Assembly (NCBI GenBank): GCA_947495125.1 | Contig: CANLXL010000014.1 | Span: 1-64,000 of the forward strand | DNA: 64,000 nt | Direction: 5' to 3' | Source of the DNA: an uncultured Flaviramulus sp. | Lineage (GTDB): Bacteria > Bacteroidota > Bacteroidia > Flavobacteriales > Flavobacteriaceae | In this document: positions 53,395 to 62,805 of the stretch, in pieces | How positions within the stretch are numbered: the first letter of the stretch is position 1 | How the letters are laid out: every line of letters begins with the position of its first letter | The notes under the pieces: model-generated | Seen by the model: only the letters and a program-made list of their open reading frames with translations | Database searches by the model: none | What the model was told of the DNA's origin: nothing | Position numbers and translations under genes: made by a program

Positions 53395-54015
53395 TTAAAA
53401 AATCTCTAAACTCCCCTTCCCTTCACGAATAATCACCGGTTCCTCTTCAGATAAATCTATAACTGTCGAGGGTTCGTTATCACCATAACCACCATCTATA
53501 ACCAAATCAACCAAATCGTTCCATTTTTCTAAAATAAGTTCCGGATCCGTGGTGTATTCCAGAACCTCATCATCATCACGTATAGATGTAGAAACTATAG
53601 GGTTTCCAAGCTGATTTACAAGATCCAAAACGATGTTATTATCGGGAACACGTATCCCTACCGTTTTCTTTTTTTTGAAAGGATTGGGCAATGTTTTTGC
53701 TCCGGGAAGAATAAAGGTATAAGGTCCCGGCAATGCTCTTTTTAAAATTTTGAATGTCGACGTATCAATCTGCTTAACGTAATCACTTAAATTACTTAAA
53801 TCATAACATATAAAAGAAAAATTAGCCTTTTCCAGTTTGACCTGCTTAATTTTGGCGATACGCTCTAAAGCTTTTATATTCGTAATATCGCATCCCAAAC
53901 CATAAACGGTATCAGTCGGGTAAATAATAATCCCGCCGCGTTTAAGCACCGTTATCACCTTCTCAATCTCTCGTGGATTAGGATTTTCTTCATAAATTCT
54001 TAAATATTCAGCCAT
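53395..54015 (-). CDS. YrdC/Sua5-family protein, YciO-like
   Basis: This 206-residue protein has the YrdC fold with IIIYPTDTVYGLGCDI near residue 33, the KR-type segment around IAKIKQVK, GPYTFILPG near residue 95 and TSIRDDDE in place of the S.N motif. It ends TVIDLSEEEPVIIREGKG. Length and the C-terminal block match YciO rather than long Sua5 forms. YrdC/TsaC enzymes make L-threonylcarbamoyladenylate for tRNA t6A; YciO-type members are much weaker or have another role. Which applies depends on whether a second YrdC gene exists elsewhere in the genome. Confidence 0.85.
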   Translation of the reverse strand: MAEYLRIYEENPNPREIEKVITVLKRGGIIIYPTDTVYGLGCDITNIKALERIAKIKQVKLEKANFSFICYDLSNLSDYVKQIDTSTFKILKRALPGPYTFILPGAKTLPNPFKKKKTVGIRVPDNNIVLDLVNQLGNPIVSTSIRDDDEVLEYTTDPELILEKWNDLVDLVIDGGYGDNEPSTVIDLSEEEPVIIREGKGSLEIF

Positions 54016-54063
54016 AATATTTAAATTGCATTATCGTTTACAAAGTAAATACTATTTTTTATA

Positions 54064-54924
54064 ATGAGGCTATATAATACTTGTGGTTTGATTTTTCTTA
54101 TTGTGATGTTTTTCAATTGCTCCAATGAAAGTGCGATTGAAGACCCTAATACCGAAATTGACCCTTCCAAATATTATCAGGAATTGAATATCTCATATGG
54201 AAATGATACGAATCAAAAATTCGATTTGTATTTGCCGGCCAACCGAACAGAAAACACTAAAATTATGGTTTTAGTCCATGGAGGCGGCTGGTCTTCGGGT
54301 GATAAAAGTGATATGAATCTCATTAAAGATTTATTACGTCAAGATATTCCGAATATGGCGATTGCAAATATCAACTATAGACTGGCTGACGAAGACCATC
54401 AGCCATATCCCATGCAAATCGAAGACATCACCAGTGTTATTAACTACCTAAAAGACAACAAAGTAAAATACTCCATTTCTGAAACCTTAGGATTTATAGG
54501 CACCAGTGCCGGAGCTCACCTTTCACTACTTTGGAGTTATGCGTTCGACACCAACAGTAACACAAATATGGTTTGCAGTATTGTTGGCCCAACCAATTTT
54601 ACAGATCCTGCTTATTTGAATAATACTGATCCTGACTTACAAGCCCTTATTGATATTTACGGACTAAACCCCGCCATACCATTTTTAGAAGAGATAAGTC
54701 CTTTACACCAGGCGACGTCTGACGCTCCTCCTACGATCTTATTTTATGGAGGACAAGACCCGTTAATTCCAACCACCCAAGGCACAGGGATGCGAGATAA
54801 ACTTCAAAATCTTGGAGTTACTCATGAATTCACGTTATATCCGGATGCCGGACACGGATGGGTAGGCTTAGAATTGATAGACACCTGGACAAAGCTTAAA
54901 CTTTTCATAAATAATCATTTATGA
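54064..54924 (+). CDS. Alpha/beta hydrolase lipoprotein (esterase-like)
   Basis: This 286-residue lipoprotein has the lipobox FFNC. The fold carries the oxyanion motif HGGGWSSGD near residue 70, the nucleophile elbow GTSAGAHLSL near residue 143 (Ser nucleophile), an acid in GGQDPLIP near residue 238, and His in DAGHGWVG near residue 265. It resembles the BD-FAE/acetyl-xylan-esterase-like group. It may remove ester groups from glycans or lipids outside the inner membrane; no carbohydrate genes adjoin. It is divergent from the YrdC gene. Confidence 0.88.
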   Translation: MRLYNTCGLIFLIVMFFNCSNESAIEDPNTEIDPSKYYQELNISYGNDTNQKFDLYLPANRTENTKIMVLVHGGGWSSGDKSDMNLIKDLLRQDIPNMAIANINYRLADEDHQPYPMQIEDITSVINYLKDNKVKYSISETLGFIGTSAGAHLSLLWSYAFDTNSNTNMVCSIVGPTNFTDPAYLNNTDPDLQALIDIYGLNPAIPFLEEISPLHQATSDAPPTILFYGGQDPLIPTTQGTGMRDKLQNLGVTHEFTLYPDAGHGWVGLELIDTWTKLKLFINNHL

Positions 54925-54967
54925 TGTAAATTTTGTAACATTTCATAATTATATTAGTCTTAATATT

Positions 54968-55933
54968 ATGCTAAGACGCTTTTCATTCATAACGCTTTGT
55001 ATTCTTAATATGCATTTGGTTTTCGCGATCGATGGTAATAGAAAAGCCATTCATTTTCCTGAGGCGGAAATTTTAAATGAATACACCACCAGAATTCCGT
55101 TTAAACTCATTGATCATTTAATTGTCGTTGAAGCCGAATTATTGAACAATAAGGGAAACTTCATCATCGATACCGGGTCTGAAACTTTAATATTGAATAG
55201 TGGTCATTTTCCAAAGATGTATGCGCATCAAAAAACGTTTAAGAAAACGTCAGGTGTATTGCAGTCTATTGAAAACACCTATGAAAAACGCGTAAAAGAA
55301 TTTGTCCTTCAAAGCTTCAGATTGGAAAATAAGAATTCCGATGTGATAGACCTATCGCATATTGAAAACAGCAAGAAAATAAAACTTCTGGGCATTATTG
55401 GCTACAGCATATTAAAAGATTATGAAATCTTTGTTGATATGCACTTGAATCAAATCACACTTACCAAGGTGGATGCCTTTGGCAATAAACTCGATAAGCA
55501 TGTGTATTTAGAAAAAATCACGGATAGTATTCATTTTACATTAAAGGAACATACTATCGTTCTACAGGGCTCCATAAATGGACAAAATGTAAAATTCGGC
55601 TTGGATACTGCTGCGGAATTTAACCAAATAAGCAAAAGTGTCAATAAAAAAGCTTTAAAATATTTTATTCCAAAAAAGCGATTAAAGTTAATTGGTGCGG
55701 GTAATAAGAAAATTGAGGTTTTGGCAGGGAAATTGCACCGTGTTAAGTTAAATGAGTCTGTTTATTTTGGCCCTATGCTCACCGTTTTAACAAATTTAAA
55801 CAAAATGAACGAGGCCTTTGGGACGGATTTAGATGGCATTCTGGGTTATGAATTCTTCGCTCAAAAAAGAACGATCATTAATTACCAAAAAGAACGCTTA
55901 TATTTTGTAGATTACCCCTTAAAAACACAGTGA
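54968..55933 (+). CDS. Secreted retropepsin-like protein with two aspartyl-protease domains
   Basis: This 321-residue protein has a signal peptide (MLRRFSFITLCILNMHLVFA) and two repeats of the retropepsin-like fold. The first has FIIDTGSETLIL near residue 62 and LLGIIGYSILKDYEIFVD near residue 140. The second has FGLDTAAEFNQI near residue 215 and LDGILGYEFFAQKRTIINY near residue 293. The second active-site triplet is DTA instead of DTG. Two such domains in one chain could form the paired active site internally. It overlaps the triple-CBM48 gene by 4 nt (GTGA), so the two are translationally coupled. Confidence 0.82.
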   Translation: MLRRFSFITLCILNMHLVFAIDGNRKAIHFPEAEILNEYTTRIPFKLIDHLIVVEAELLNNKGNFIIDTGSETLILNSGHFPKMYAHQKTFKKTSGVLQSIENTYEKRVKEFVLQSFRLENKNSDVIDLSHIENSKKIKLLGIIGYSILKDYEIFVDMHLNQITLTKVDAFGNKLDKHVYLEKITDSIHFTLKEHTIVLQGSINGQNVKFGLDTAAEFNQISKSVNKKALKYFIPKKRLKLIGAGNKKIEVLAGKLHRVKLNESVYFGPMLTVLTNLNKMNEAFGTDLDGILGYEFFAQKRTIINYQKERLYFVDYPLKTQ

Positions 55934-56898
55934 AATCATTATTATCACATATCATCATTTTAGTCTTTGCCATGATAAGCTTAAATTCTAATGCCCAAAA
56001 AGACAACTTTAAGGGTTATAGAATTGAAGGTGATACCATTGTGTTTTCTTTTAACAAAAATGATTACAAAAAAGCTACAAACGATTATCGCGGAAACAAA
56101 CGTGATTTTGATGATCTGGATATCGAAAACGTTGTGGTTTCCGGTGAATTCAATAACTGGTCAAAGGATAAATGGTATATGACCAAAGTTGACGAAAACA
56201 ACTATGAATTAAGGAAAAGCATTCATGATTTTACCGATGAATTTTCCTGGGAGTTTAAGTTTGTTGTTAACAATGAATACTGGGCAGAACCCACAAAAAG
56301 AGACGGCAATATCGCCAAAGCGACAAAACATGGAAAAAGACTATACGGTGTCTATAATTTAAAAATGTATCTGGCACACCCTAATGAAAAAGGCAATGCT
56401 CATTTCAAACTAAACGGTTATAAAAATGCTAAAAAAGTCATTGTAGCAGGTTCTTTCAATAAATGGGATGAGCATCTCTTTAAAATGGATAAAGTTGATG
56501 ATGGCTGGGAACTCACTTTAAAAATAAAACCGGGGGTATACCAATATCGGTTTATAGTGGATGGGCAGTGGATGGAAGATCCCGATAATCCAAATAAAAC
56601 GAAAAACGAGTACCACGAATACAATTCATTAATAGACATTAAAGCCTATACCGCGTTTAAGCTTAGAGGATATACCAATGCTACCAAAGTAATTCTAGCG
56701 GGTTCTTTCAACAATTGGAATGAACACGATTTCGAAATGCGAAAAATGGATTATGGCTGGAAATATGTGGTTCCCCTTTCGGGTGGCAAACACCATTATA
56801 AGTTTATTGTCGACGGGAAATGGATTTTAGATCCTAATAACGCCGTAAAAGAATATGCTAATGACGGCCATATTAATTCGGTTTGCATGGTAAAATAA
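55930..56898 (+). CDS. Secreted protein with three glycogen-binding (CBM48/AMPK-type) domains
   Basis: GTG 55930 starts a 322-residue protein with a signal peptide (ending SNAQ). Three repeats of the CBM48-like fold follow, each with a 'v.v.GeFN.W' strand and 'y.ykFivdg.w' strand: VVSGEFNNWSKDKW ... FKFVVNNEYW; VIVAGSFNKWDEH ... YRFIVDGQWMEDPDNP; and VILAGSFNNWNEH ... YKFIVDGKWILDPNN. No catalytic domain is attached. Such modules bind alpha-glucans, so the protein may hold starch or glycogen at the cell surface or act as a scaffold. It is coupled to the aspartyl-protease-like gene upstream. Confidence 0.88.
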   Translation: MKSLLSHIIILVFAMISLNSNAQKDNFKGYRIEGDTIVFSFNKNDYKKATNDYRGNKRDFDDLDIENVVVSGEFNNWSKDKWYMTKVDENNYELRKSIHDFTDEFSWEFKFVVNNEYWAEPTKRDGNIAKATKHGKRLYGVYNLKMYLAHPNEKGNAHFKLNGYKNAKKVIVAGSFNKWDEHLFKMDKVDDGWELTLKIKPGVYQYRFIVDGQWMEDPDNPNKTKNEYHEYNSLIDIKAYTAFKLRGYTNATKVILAGSFNNWNEHDFEMRKMDYGWKYVVPLSGGKHHYKFIVDGKWILDPNNAVKEYANDGHINSVCMVK

Positions 56899-56922
56899 CT
56901 CCCTTCTCGAACCCGTAAGGTC

Positions 56923-59289
56923 TTAACCCACTACTTCCAATTTAGCGAAACGCAACAATAACTTTTTAACACCACCATGCTGAAAATTAATTTCGGCCTT
57001 AACATCGGCACCTCCGCCTTCTATTTTAAGGACTTCACCGGTGCCAAAGCGGATATGCTTAACGATATTACCAACGGCCAATTTGCTATCAAATAAATTA
57101 GTTTTCGAACCATCAGTCTTAGAGACCGGCTTTAAGTTTTTTGGTGTTGTCACCTGAAATTTAGCAGGTTCAGACTTCGACGTACTTCCTTTTTTCAATA
57201 CGGCTTGTTTCGGTGGTTTAAATCTAATTTTACTAGGATCTGCGCGCTTACTTGTTACCGGAGGGGTATCTCCAAAAATATCCGCATCAAGCATAGGGTT
57301 GAATCGACGTTCTTCAACAGGCGTAAGCACTTCTAAATATTGATCGTCTATTTCTTCAATAAAGCGACTGGGTTCAGAATCTATAAGTTTCCCCCAGCGA
57401 TACCGCGATAAGGCATAGGTTAAATAGGCCTGTTTTTCGGCACGTGTCAAAGCCACATAAAAAAGCCTTCGCTCCTCCTCCAACTCGCTTCGTGTATTCA
57501 TACTCATGGCACTGGGAAACAAATCCTCCTCCAAACCTACAATAAACACATATGGAAATTCTAATCCTTTGGCCAAATGTATGGTCATTAAAGCAACGTG
57601 GTCTGCATCGCCTTTATCTGCATCCAAATCGGTCGCCAATGCCACATCTTCTAAAAATTCAGCTAAGGAACCCGTAGTATCAGCCAATTCTTTTTGCCCC
57701 TCTACAAAGTCTTTCATACCATTTAGAAGCTCCTCAATATTCTCCATTCTAGTAACTCCCTCCGGCGTGCCATCTTTGCCAAATTCCCGTATTAAACCAC
57801 TTGTTTTGGTAACGTGTTCTGCCAAGTCAAACACATCGGCAGTCTGATTTAATACCTGATAACTTTCGATAAGGGTCACAAAATTCTGCAGCTTTGTTTT
57901 AGTCCCCGAATTAACCTTTACATCCGTTTTTTCAATATGCTTCATCACCTCAAAAATGGTACGATTATACCCATTTGCTGAAACAATCAATTTATCAATG
58001 GTCGTTTGCCCTATACCTCGAGGCGGGAAATTAATGATCCGCTTCAGAGCTTCTTCGTCGGCGGGATTTATAATTAACCGCAAATAGGACAATACGTCCT
58101 TAATTTCCTTACGTTGATAAAACGATAAGCCCCCATAGATCCTATACTTAATATCCCGTTTACGCAGGGCATCTTCAATGGCTCTTGATTGTGCATTGGT
58201 TCGGTACAAAATGGCAAAATCACTGTTCTTCAGCTGGTGATTCATTTTGTTTTCAAAAATAGTGCTCGCAACATAGCGGCCTTCATCACCATCAGTTAAA
58301 GAACGATTTACTTTGATCTTAGCGCCCTCATCATTCGCTGTCCAAACCACCTTATCCAGTTTGGTTTGATTCTTATCTATAATCGAATTTGCTGCGTTTA
58401 CAATGTTTTTCGTAGATCGATAATTCTGCTCCAATCGAAATACTTTAACATCGTCATAATCCTTTTGAAAATTCAAAATATTATTAATATTGGCGCCACG
58501 AAATGCATAAATACTCTGTGCATCATCCCCCACTACACATATGTTTTGAAACTTATCGGACAATGCGCGAACAATTAAATATTGAGAATGGTTGGTATCC
58601 TGATACTCATCAACCAGAATATACTTAAATCGGTTCTGATATTTAGCCAATACTTCGGGAAACCTGGTAAGTAATTCGTTGGTCTTCAATAATAAATCAT
58701 CGAAATCCATCGCTCCGGCCTTAAAACAGCGTTCTACATAAGCCTTATAGATTTCACCCATACGAGGTCTTCTCGCCATAGCATCAGCTTCTATCAGCTC
58801 TGGATTACTAAAGTAGGCCTTAACTGTAATCAAACTATTTTTATAAGATGAAATTCGGGAACGTACTTGCTTGTATTTATAAATATCCTTATCAAGACCC
58901 ATTTCCTTGATAATAGACGCAATCAATCGATCGGAATCCTGAGTATCATAAATCGTAAAATTGCTTGGATAGCCTAAACGATCTGCCTCGATACGTAAAA
59001 TTTTTGCAAACACCGAGTGAAATGTTCCCATCCATAAATTCTTAGCTTCACTATCACCAACAATAGTTGCAATACGCTCTTTCATTTCACGCGCCGCTTT
59101 ATTAGTAAAGGTCAGCGACAAAATATTAAATGCATCAACACCCTGACTCATCAAATACGCGATTCTATAAGTCAGTACCCGTGTTTTCCCAGAACCTGCT
59201 CCGGCAATAATAATCATAGGCCCTTCCTTTTGTATGGTAGGCTCTAGCTGTGCGTCGTTTAGCTGACTTAAGTACTTCTCCAATTCCAT
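56923..59289 (-). CDS. uvrD: UvrD/PcrA/Rep-type DNA helicase
   Basis: This 788-residue superfamily 1A helicase is full length. It has the Q motif (LNDAQLEPTI), Walker A AGAGSGKTRVLTYR near residue 30, motif II VDEYQDTNHSQY near residue 225, motif III GDDAQSIYAFRGA, motif IV EQNYRST, motif V LMTIHLAKGLEFPYVFIVG and motif VI VALTRAEK. The C-terminal tudor-like tail (VKHIRFGTGEVL) is the PcrA RNA-polymerase-binding domain. It unwinds DNA in repair. Divergent from the amidohydrolase gene. Confidence 0.95.
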   Translation of the reverse strand: MELEKYLSQLNDAQLEPTIQKEGPMIIIAGAGSGKTRVLTYRIAYLMSQGVDAFNILSLTFTNKAAREMKERIATIVGDSEAKNLWMGTFHSVFAKILRIEADRLGYPSNFTIYDTQDSDRLIASIIKEMGLDKDIYKYKQVRSRISSYKNSLITVKAYFSNPELIEADAMARRPRMGEIYKAYVERCFKAGAMDFDDLLLKTNELLTRFPEVLAKYQNRFKYILVDEYQDTNHSQYLIVRALSDKFQNICVVGDDAQSIYAFRGANINNILNFQKDYDDVKVFRLEQNYRSTKNIVNAANSIIDKNQTKLDKVVWTANDEGAKIKVNRSLTDGDEGRYVASTIFENKMNHQLKNSDFAILYRTNAQSRAIEDALRKRDIKYRIYGGLSFYQRKEIKDVLSYLRLIINPADEEALKRIINFPPRGIGQTTIDKLIVSANGYNRTIFEVMKHIEKTDVKVNSGTKTKLQNFVTLIESYQVLNQTADVFDLAEHVTKTSGLIREFGKDGTPEGVTRMENIEELLNGMKDFVEGQKELADTTGSLAEFLEDVALATDLDADKGDADHVALMTIHLAKGLEFPYVFIVGLEEDLFPSAMSMNTRSELEEERRLFYVALTRAEKQAYLTYALSRYRWGKLIDSEPSRFIEEIDDQYLEVLTPVEERRFNPMLDADIFGDTPPVTSKRADPSKIRFKPPKQAVLKKGSTSKSEPAKFQVTTPKNLKPVSKTDGSKTNLFDSKLAVGNIVKHIRFGTGEVLKIEGGGADVKAEINFQHGGVKKLLLRFAKLEVVG

Positions 59290-59423
59290 TTCATTTTAAG
59301 ATGTGAAAATAACCAATGTTCGGCTTTTAACTAGGCGGATTTATTAATAATTATAAACAATTCACAGATCACTCTTATTTTATTAAAATTTGAATATCTT
59401 TAAGCTTCAATTTTTAATTTATA

Positions 59424-60698
59424 ATGATGAAATACTATCTATTTCTTTTTGTTTCCTTAGCAATGATTAGTTCTTACGGACAAAACAATTTAGAACAACA
59501 GTTTATAGATATTGAGGCAAAAGTGATAGAATGGCGACGCTATTTTCATCAAAACCCCGAACTTTCAAATCGCGAATTTAAAACCGCTGAAAAGATTGCA
59601 GAACATTTAAAATCTTTAGGTCTGAAGGTACAAACCGGCATTGCAAAAACAGGAGTGGTAGCGATATTAAAAGGAAATACACCGGGTAAAGTTATTGCAT
59701 TAAGAGCCGATATTGATGCACTACCCGTCACTGAAAGAAATGAGCTCCCTTTTAAGTCGGAAGTCAAAACCACCTTTTTAAACACCGAAACCGGTGTTAT
59801 GCATGCTTGCGGGCATGATACACATACGGCCATTTTAATGGGTGCTGCCGAAATTCTTACAAAAAACAAAGATAAGATTAAAGGCACGGTGAAATTTATT
59901 TTTCAACCCGCAGAAGAAGGTCCGCCGCCCGGTGAAGAAGGTGGTGCCAAACTCATGATTAAAGAAGGTGTTCTAGAAAATCCGAAAGTCGACGCTATTT
60001 TTGGCCTGCACATTCGTTCCAATTACGATGTTGGTACGATACATTATAAAAAAGGAGGTATTATGGCTTCGGTTGAACGTTTTGTTATAAACGTGAAAGG
60101 TAAGCAAACGCATGGCGGAAGACCATGGCAAGGTGTTGATCCAATTTTAATATCAGCCAAAATTATTGATGGTTTACAGACCATTGTGAGTCGAGAATCC
60201 AAATTGGTAGATGAAGCAGCCGTTATAACCGTTGGAAAAATTACAGCGGGGACACGTTTTAACATCATCCCGGAAAGTGCTGAACTTATTGGCACGGTTA
60301 GAACATTGGATCCTAAAATGAAGGCTCATATTGAAAAACGCATGACTGAAATGGTAACCACTTTAGCCAAAGCCTATGGGGGTGAGGCGAGCATCAGCTT
60401 TCAAAATAATACAGCCATTACCTACAATGATTTTGATCTTGTTGATAAGATGCTCCCCTCTTTACAAAAAGTTGCCGGAGCTCAAAATGTACGATTAAGA
60501 AAAGCCACGACCGGAGGTGAAGACTTCTCATATTTCCAAGAGCTGGTACCCGGGTTTTATTTCTTTTTAGGCGGCATGACTCCGGGCAATAAAGAAGCGT
60601 TTCCTCATCATACACCCGACTTTCAAATTGATGAAAGCGGCATGCTTTTAGGCGTCAAAGCCTTAACTCAAATTACGTTTGACTACTTAAATAATTAA
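59424..60698 (+). CDS. Secreted M20-family amidohydrolase (IAA-amino acid hydrolase-like)
   Basis: This 424-residue enzyme has a signal peptide (ending SSYGQ). It shows the metal-binding blocks of the M20D group: ACGHDTHTAILMGAA near residue 128, FQPAEEGPPPGEEGG near residue 165 with the catalytic Glu, and GLHIRSNYDVG near residue 202. A dimerisation domain inserts from about 215 to 325 (RFVINVKGKQTHGG ... RFNIIPESAELIGTVRT), and the last metal His is near ..FPHHTPDFQID. It should hydrolyse N-acyl or amide bonds in the periplasm. The next gene begins one base after its stop. Confidence 0.92.
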   Translation: MMKYYLFLFVSLAMISSYGQNNLEQQFIDIEAKVIEWRRYFHQNPELSNREFKTAEKIAEHLKSLGLKVQTGIAKTGVVAILKGNTPGKVIALRADIDALPVTERNELPFKSEVKTTFLNTETGVMHACGHDTHTAILMGAAEILTKNKDKIKGTVKFIFQPAEEGPPPGEEGGAKLMIKEGVLENPKVDAIFGLHIRSNYDVGTIHYKKGGIMASVERFVINVKGKQTHGGRPWQGVDPILISAKIIDGLQTIVSRESKLVDEAAVITVGKITAGTRFNIIPESAELIGTVRTLDPKMKAHIEKRMTEMVTTLAKAYGGEASISFQNNTAITYNDFDLVDKMLPSLQKVAGAQNVRLRKATTGGEDFSYFQELVPGFYFFLGGMTPGNKEAFPHHTPDFQIDESGMLLGVKALTQITFDYLNN

Positions 60699-60699
60699 C

Positions 60700-62250
60700 A
60701 TGGATTCGGTATTAGATTTTTTATCAGGCATCCCCTGGTGGGCCTGGGTTTTAATTGCTTTGGCCTTAATTGCGATCCGGGATGTGTTTTTTCAAAAAAA
60801 CCACACCATTAGCCATAATTTTCCAATAATTGGTCATTTACGCTATTTATTGGAAAGCATAGGCCCTGAAATGAGACAATATTTTGTAGCCAATAACAGG
60901 GAAGAACTTCCTTTTAACAGGATAGAACGAAGTTGGATTTATGCGTCGGCAAAGCAGGAAAACAACTATGAAGGTTTTGGAACGGACAGAGATATTTATG
61001 CGCATCACCACATTTTTATCAATAACGCCATGATGCCGTTTAAAATTGACCAAAAACATCCCAACACCATTGATAAAACCTTTTTGCCTTGTGCTAAAGT
61101 TATGGGTGAATTCAATAAACGTAAAAAACCTTATCGCCCTGCATCGGTCATCAATGTTTCAGCCATGAGTTTCGGATCACTTTCCGCGAAAGCCATTGAG
61201 TCTTTGAACAAAGGGATTAAAATAGCAGGAGCTTATCATAATACGGGAGAGGGTGGTTTATCCCCACACCATAGCCATGGCGGAGATGTTGTGTTTCATT
61301 TTGGAACCGGATATTTTGGAGTCCGGGCGAATGATGGCGGATTCTCGATGGACAAAATGATCAAACTTGTCGAACACAACCCCTTTATTAAAGCCATTGA
61401 AATTAAGCTTTCTCAAGGTGCAAAACCCGGAAAAGGGGGTGTTTTACCCGGAGCAAAGATCACCAAGGAAATTGCAAGTATACGTGGTGTTGAAGTAGGT
61501 AAAGATGTGCTTTCTCCACCAAATCATAAGGCATTTTCAAATGTTCCTGAAATGGTAGATTTTATTGAACGTATCGCTGAAGCTACCGGATTACCTGTTG
61601 GCATTAAAGCCGCTATCGGAAAGTTAGAACAATGGGAAGAACTGGCAAACCTCATGCTGGAAACCGGAAAGGGTCCAGATTTTATTACCGTAGATGGTGG
61701 TGAAGGTGGTACAGGAGCTGCACCTCCCAGCTTTGCAGATCATGTATCCCTGCCTTGGGTTTACGGATTTAGCGATTTATATAGGTTATTTAAACACAAA
61801 GGACTCTCTGAACGTATTGTTTTTATAGGAAGCGGAAAATTAGGCTTTCCGGCTAAAGCCGCTATGGCTTTTGCTATGGGTGCCGATTGTATTAATGTGG
61901 CACGGGAGGCTATGATGAGTATCGGATGTATTCAAGCGCAAATATGCCACACCAACCGCTGTCCTAGTGGGGTAGCAACACAAAATAAATGGCTTCAAAA
62001 TGGTATCGATCCCACATTAAAATCGGAGCGTTTAGCGCAATATTTTAAAACATTTAGAAAGGAATTTATTGAAATTACACATGCTGCGGGTCACGAACAC
62101 CCTTGCCAGTTTAAAATGAGTGACATTGAAATAAACGTCGATGACCATAATCTTTCAAAGGAGTTAAACAGAACTTATAGATATGAAAAATCAGCCGTAC
62201 CTTTTTCAGGAATGCAAACTTTAAAAGATTGTGTATATTTGGGAGGCTAA
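60700..62250 (+). CDS. FMN-binding glutamate-synthase-family membrane protein
   Basis: This 516-residue protein has one N-terminal membrane helix (residues 12-26, PWWAWVLIALALIAI) and a glutamate-synthase large-subunit-like FMN domain. Visible features are INVSAMSFGSLSAKAI near residue 148, HNTGEGGLSPHH near residue 176, ELKLSQGAKPGKGG-like EIKLSQGAKPGKGG near residue 236, and TVDGGEGGTGAAPP near residue 330. The cysteine cluster CIQAQICHTNRCPSG near residue 408 resembles the 3Fe-4S site. No glutaminase domain is present. It is an oxidoreductase of unknown substrate, tied to the amidohydrolase by 1-nt spacing. An electron donor is not evident in the window. Confidence 0.9.
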   Translation: MDSVLDFLSGIPWWAWVLIALALIAIRDVFFQKNHTISHNFPIIGHLRYLLESIGPEMRQYFVANNREELPFNRIERSWIYASAKQENNYEGFGTDRDIYAHHHIFINNAMMPFKIDQKHPNTIDKTFLPCAKVMGEFNKRKKPYRPASVINVSAMSFGSLSAKAIESLNKGIKIAGAYHNTGEGGLSPHHSHGGDVVFHFGTGYFGVRANDGGFSMDKMIKLVEHNPFIKAIEIKLSQGAKPGKGGVLPGAKITKEIASIRGVEVGKDVLSPPNHKAFSNVPEMVDFIERIAEATGLPVGIKAAIGKLEQWEELANLMLETGKGPDFITVDGGEGGTGAAPPSFADHVSLPWVYGFSDLYRLFKHKGLSERIVFIGSGKLGFPAKAAMAFAMGADCINVAREAMMSIGCIQAQICHTNRCPSGVATQNKWLQNGIDPTLKSERLAQYFKTFRKEFIEITHAAGHEHPCQFKMSDIEINVDDHNLSKELNRTYRYEKSAVPFSGMQTLKDCVYLGG

Positions 62251-62282
62251 AAAAATCTTGAAATCAAACCTATTGCTCTTAT

Positions 62283-62804
62283 ATGAACGCAGACAGAATC
62301 ATTGACTTAATTTTATTTACAATCCCGGCTTTAATTACAGGGTTGATTGCCTATCATTTTTTTAAGGAACACACAAAGAATGAAGATGGAAGAAGACGTT
62401 ATTTACTCAAGAAAGATTTGCAAACTAACGCCTTACCAATGCGCCTTCAGGCCTACGAGCGTCTAGCCTTATTTTTAGAGCGAATTTCACCAAACAAACT
62501 GCTTACAAGAGTACCCATAAACTCCTTAAATAAAAATAGTTATGAATCTCTACTTATACAAACCATTGAACAAGAGATAGAACATAATTTATCACAGCAA
62601 ATTTATGTTAGCAGCAAATGTTGGAGCATTGTTTCAGCAGCAAAAAATGCAACCATTCAACTCATAAGAAAAGCAAGTATGCTTGAAAAAACAGATACTG
62701 CTGATAAGTTAAGAGAAGTCATTTTAACCGAAATGATGGAACGCCGTGCGCCCAGCGATGCTGCCCTTGCTTTTATTAGAGAAGAAGTGTCTGATTTATG
62801 GTAA
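62283..62804 (+). CDS. Conserved hypothetical membrane-anchored protein
   Basis: This 173-residue protein has an N-terminal membrane helix (residues 7-27, IDLILFTIPALITGLIAYHFF), then a basic stretch (RRRYLLKKD), and a long helical cytoplasmic or periplasmic domain with PMRLQAYERLALFLERI, IEQEIEHNLSQQIYVS and RRAPSDAALAFIREEV. I recognise it only as a family common in Flavobacteriia without a known role. It follows the GltB-like gene by 32 nt in the same direction, so it is probably in that operon. Confidence 0.78.
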   Translation: MNADRIIDLILFTIPALITGLIAYHFFKEHTKNEDGRRRYLLKKDLQTNALPMRLQAYERLALFLERISPNKLLTRVPINSLNKNSYESLLIQTIEQEIEHNLSQQIYVSSKCWSIVSAAKNATIQLIRKASMLEKTDTADKLREVILTEMMERRAPSDAALAFIREEVSDLW

Positions 62805-62805
62805 G

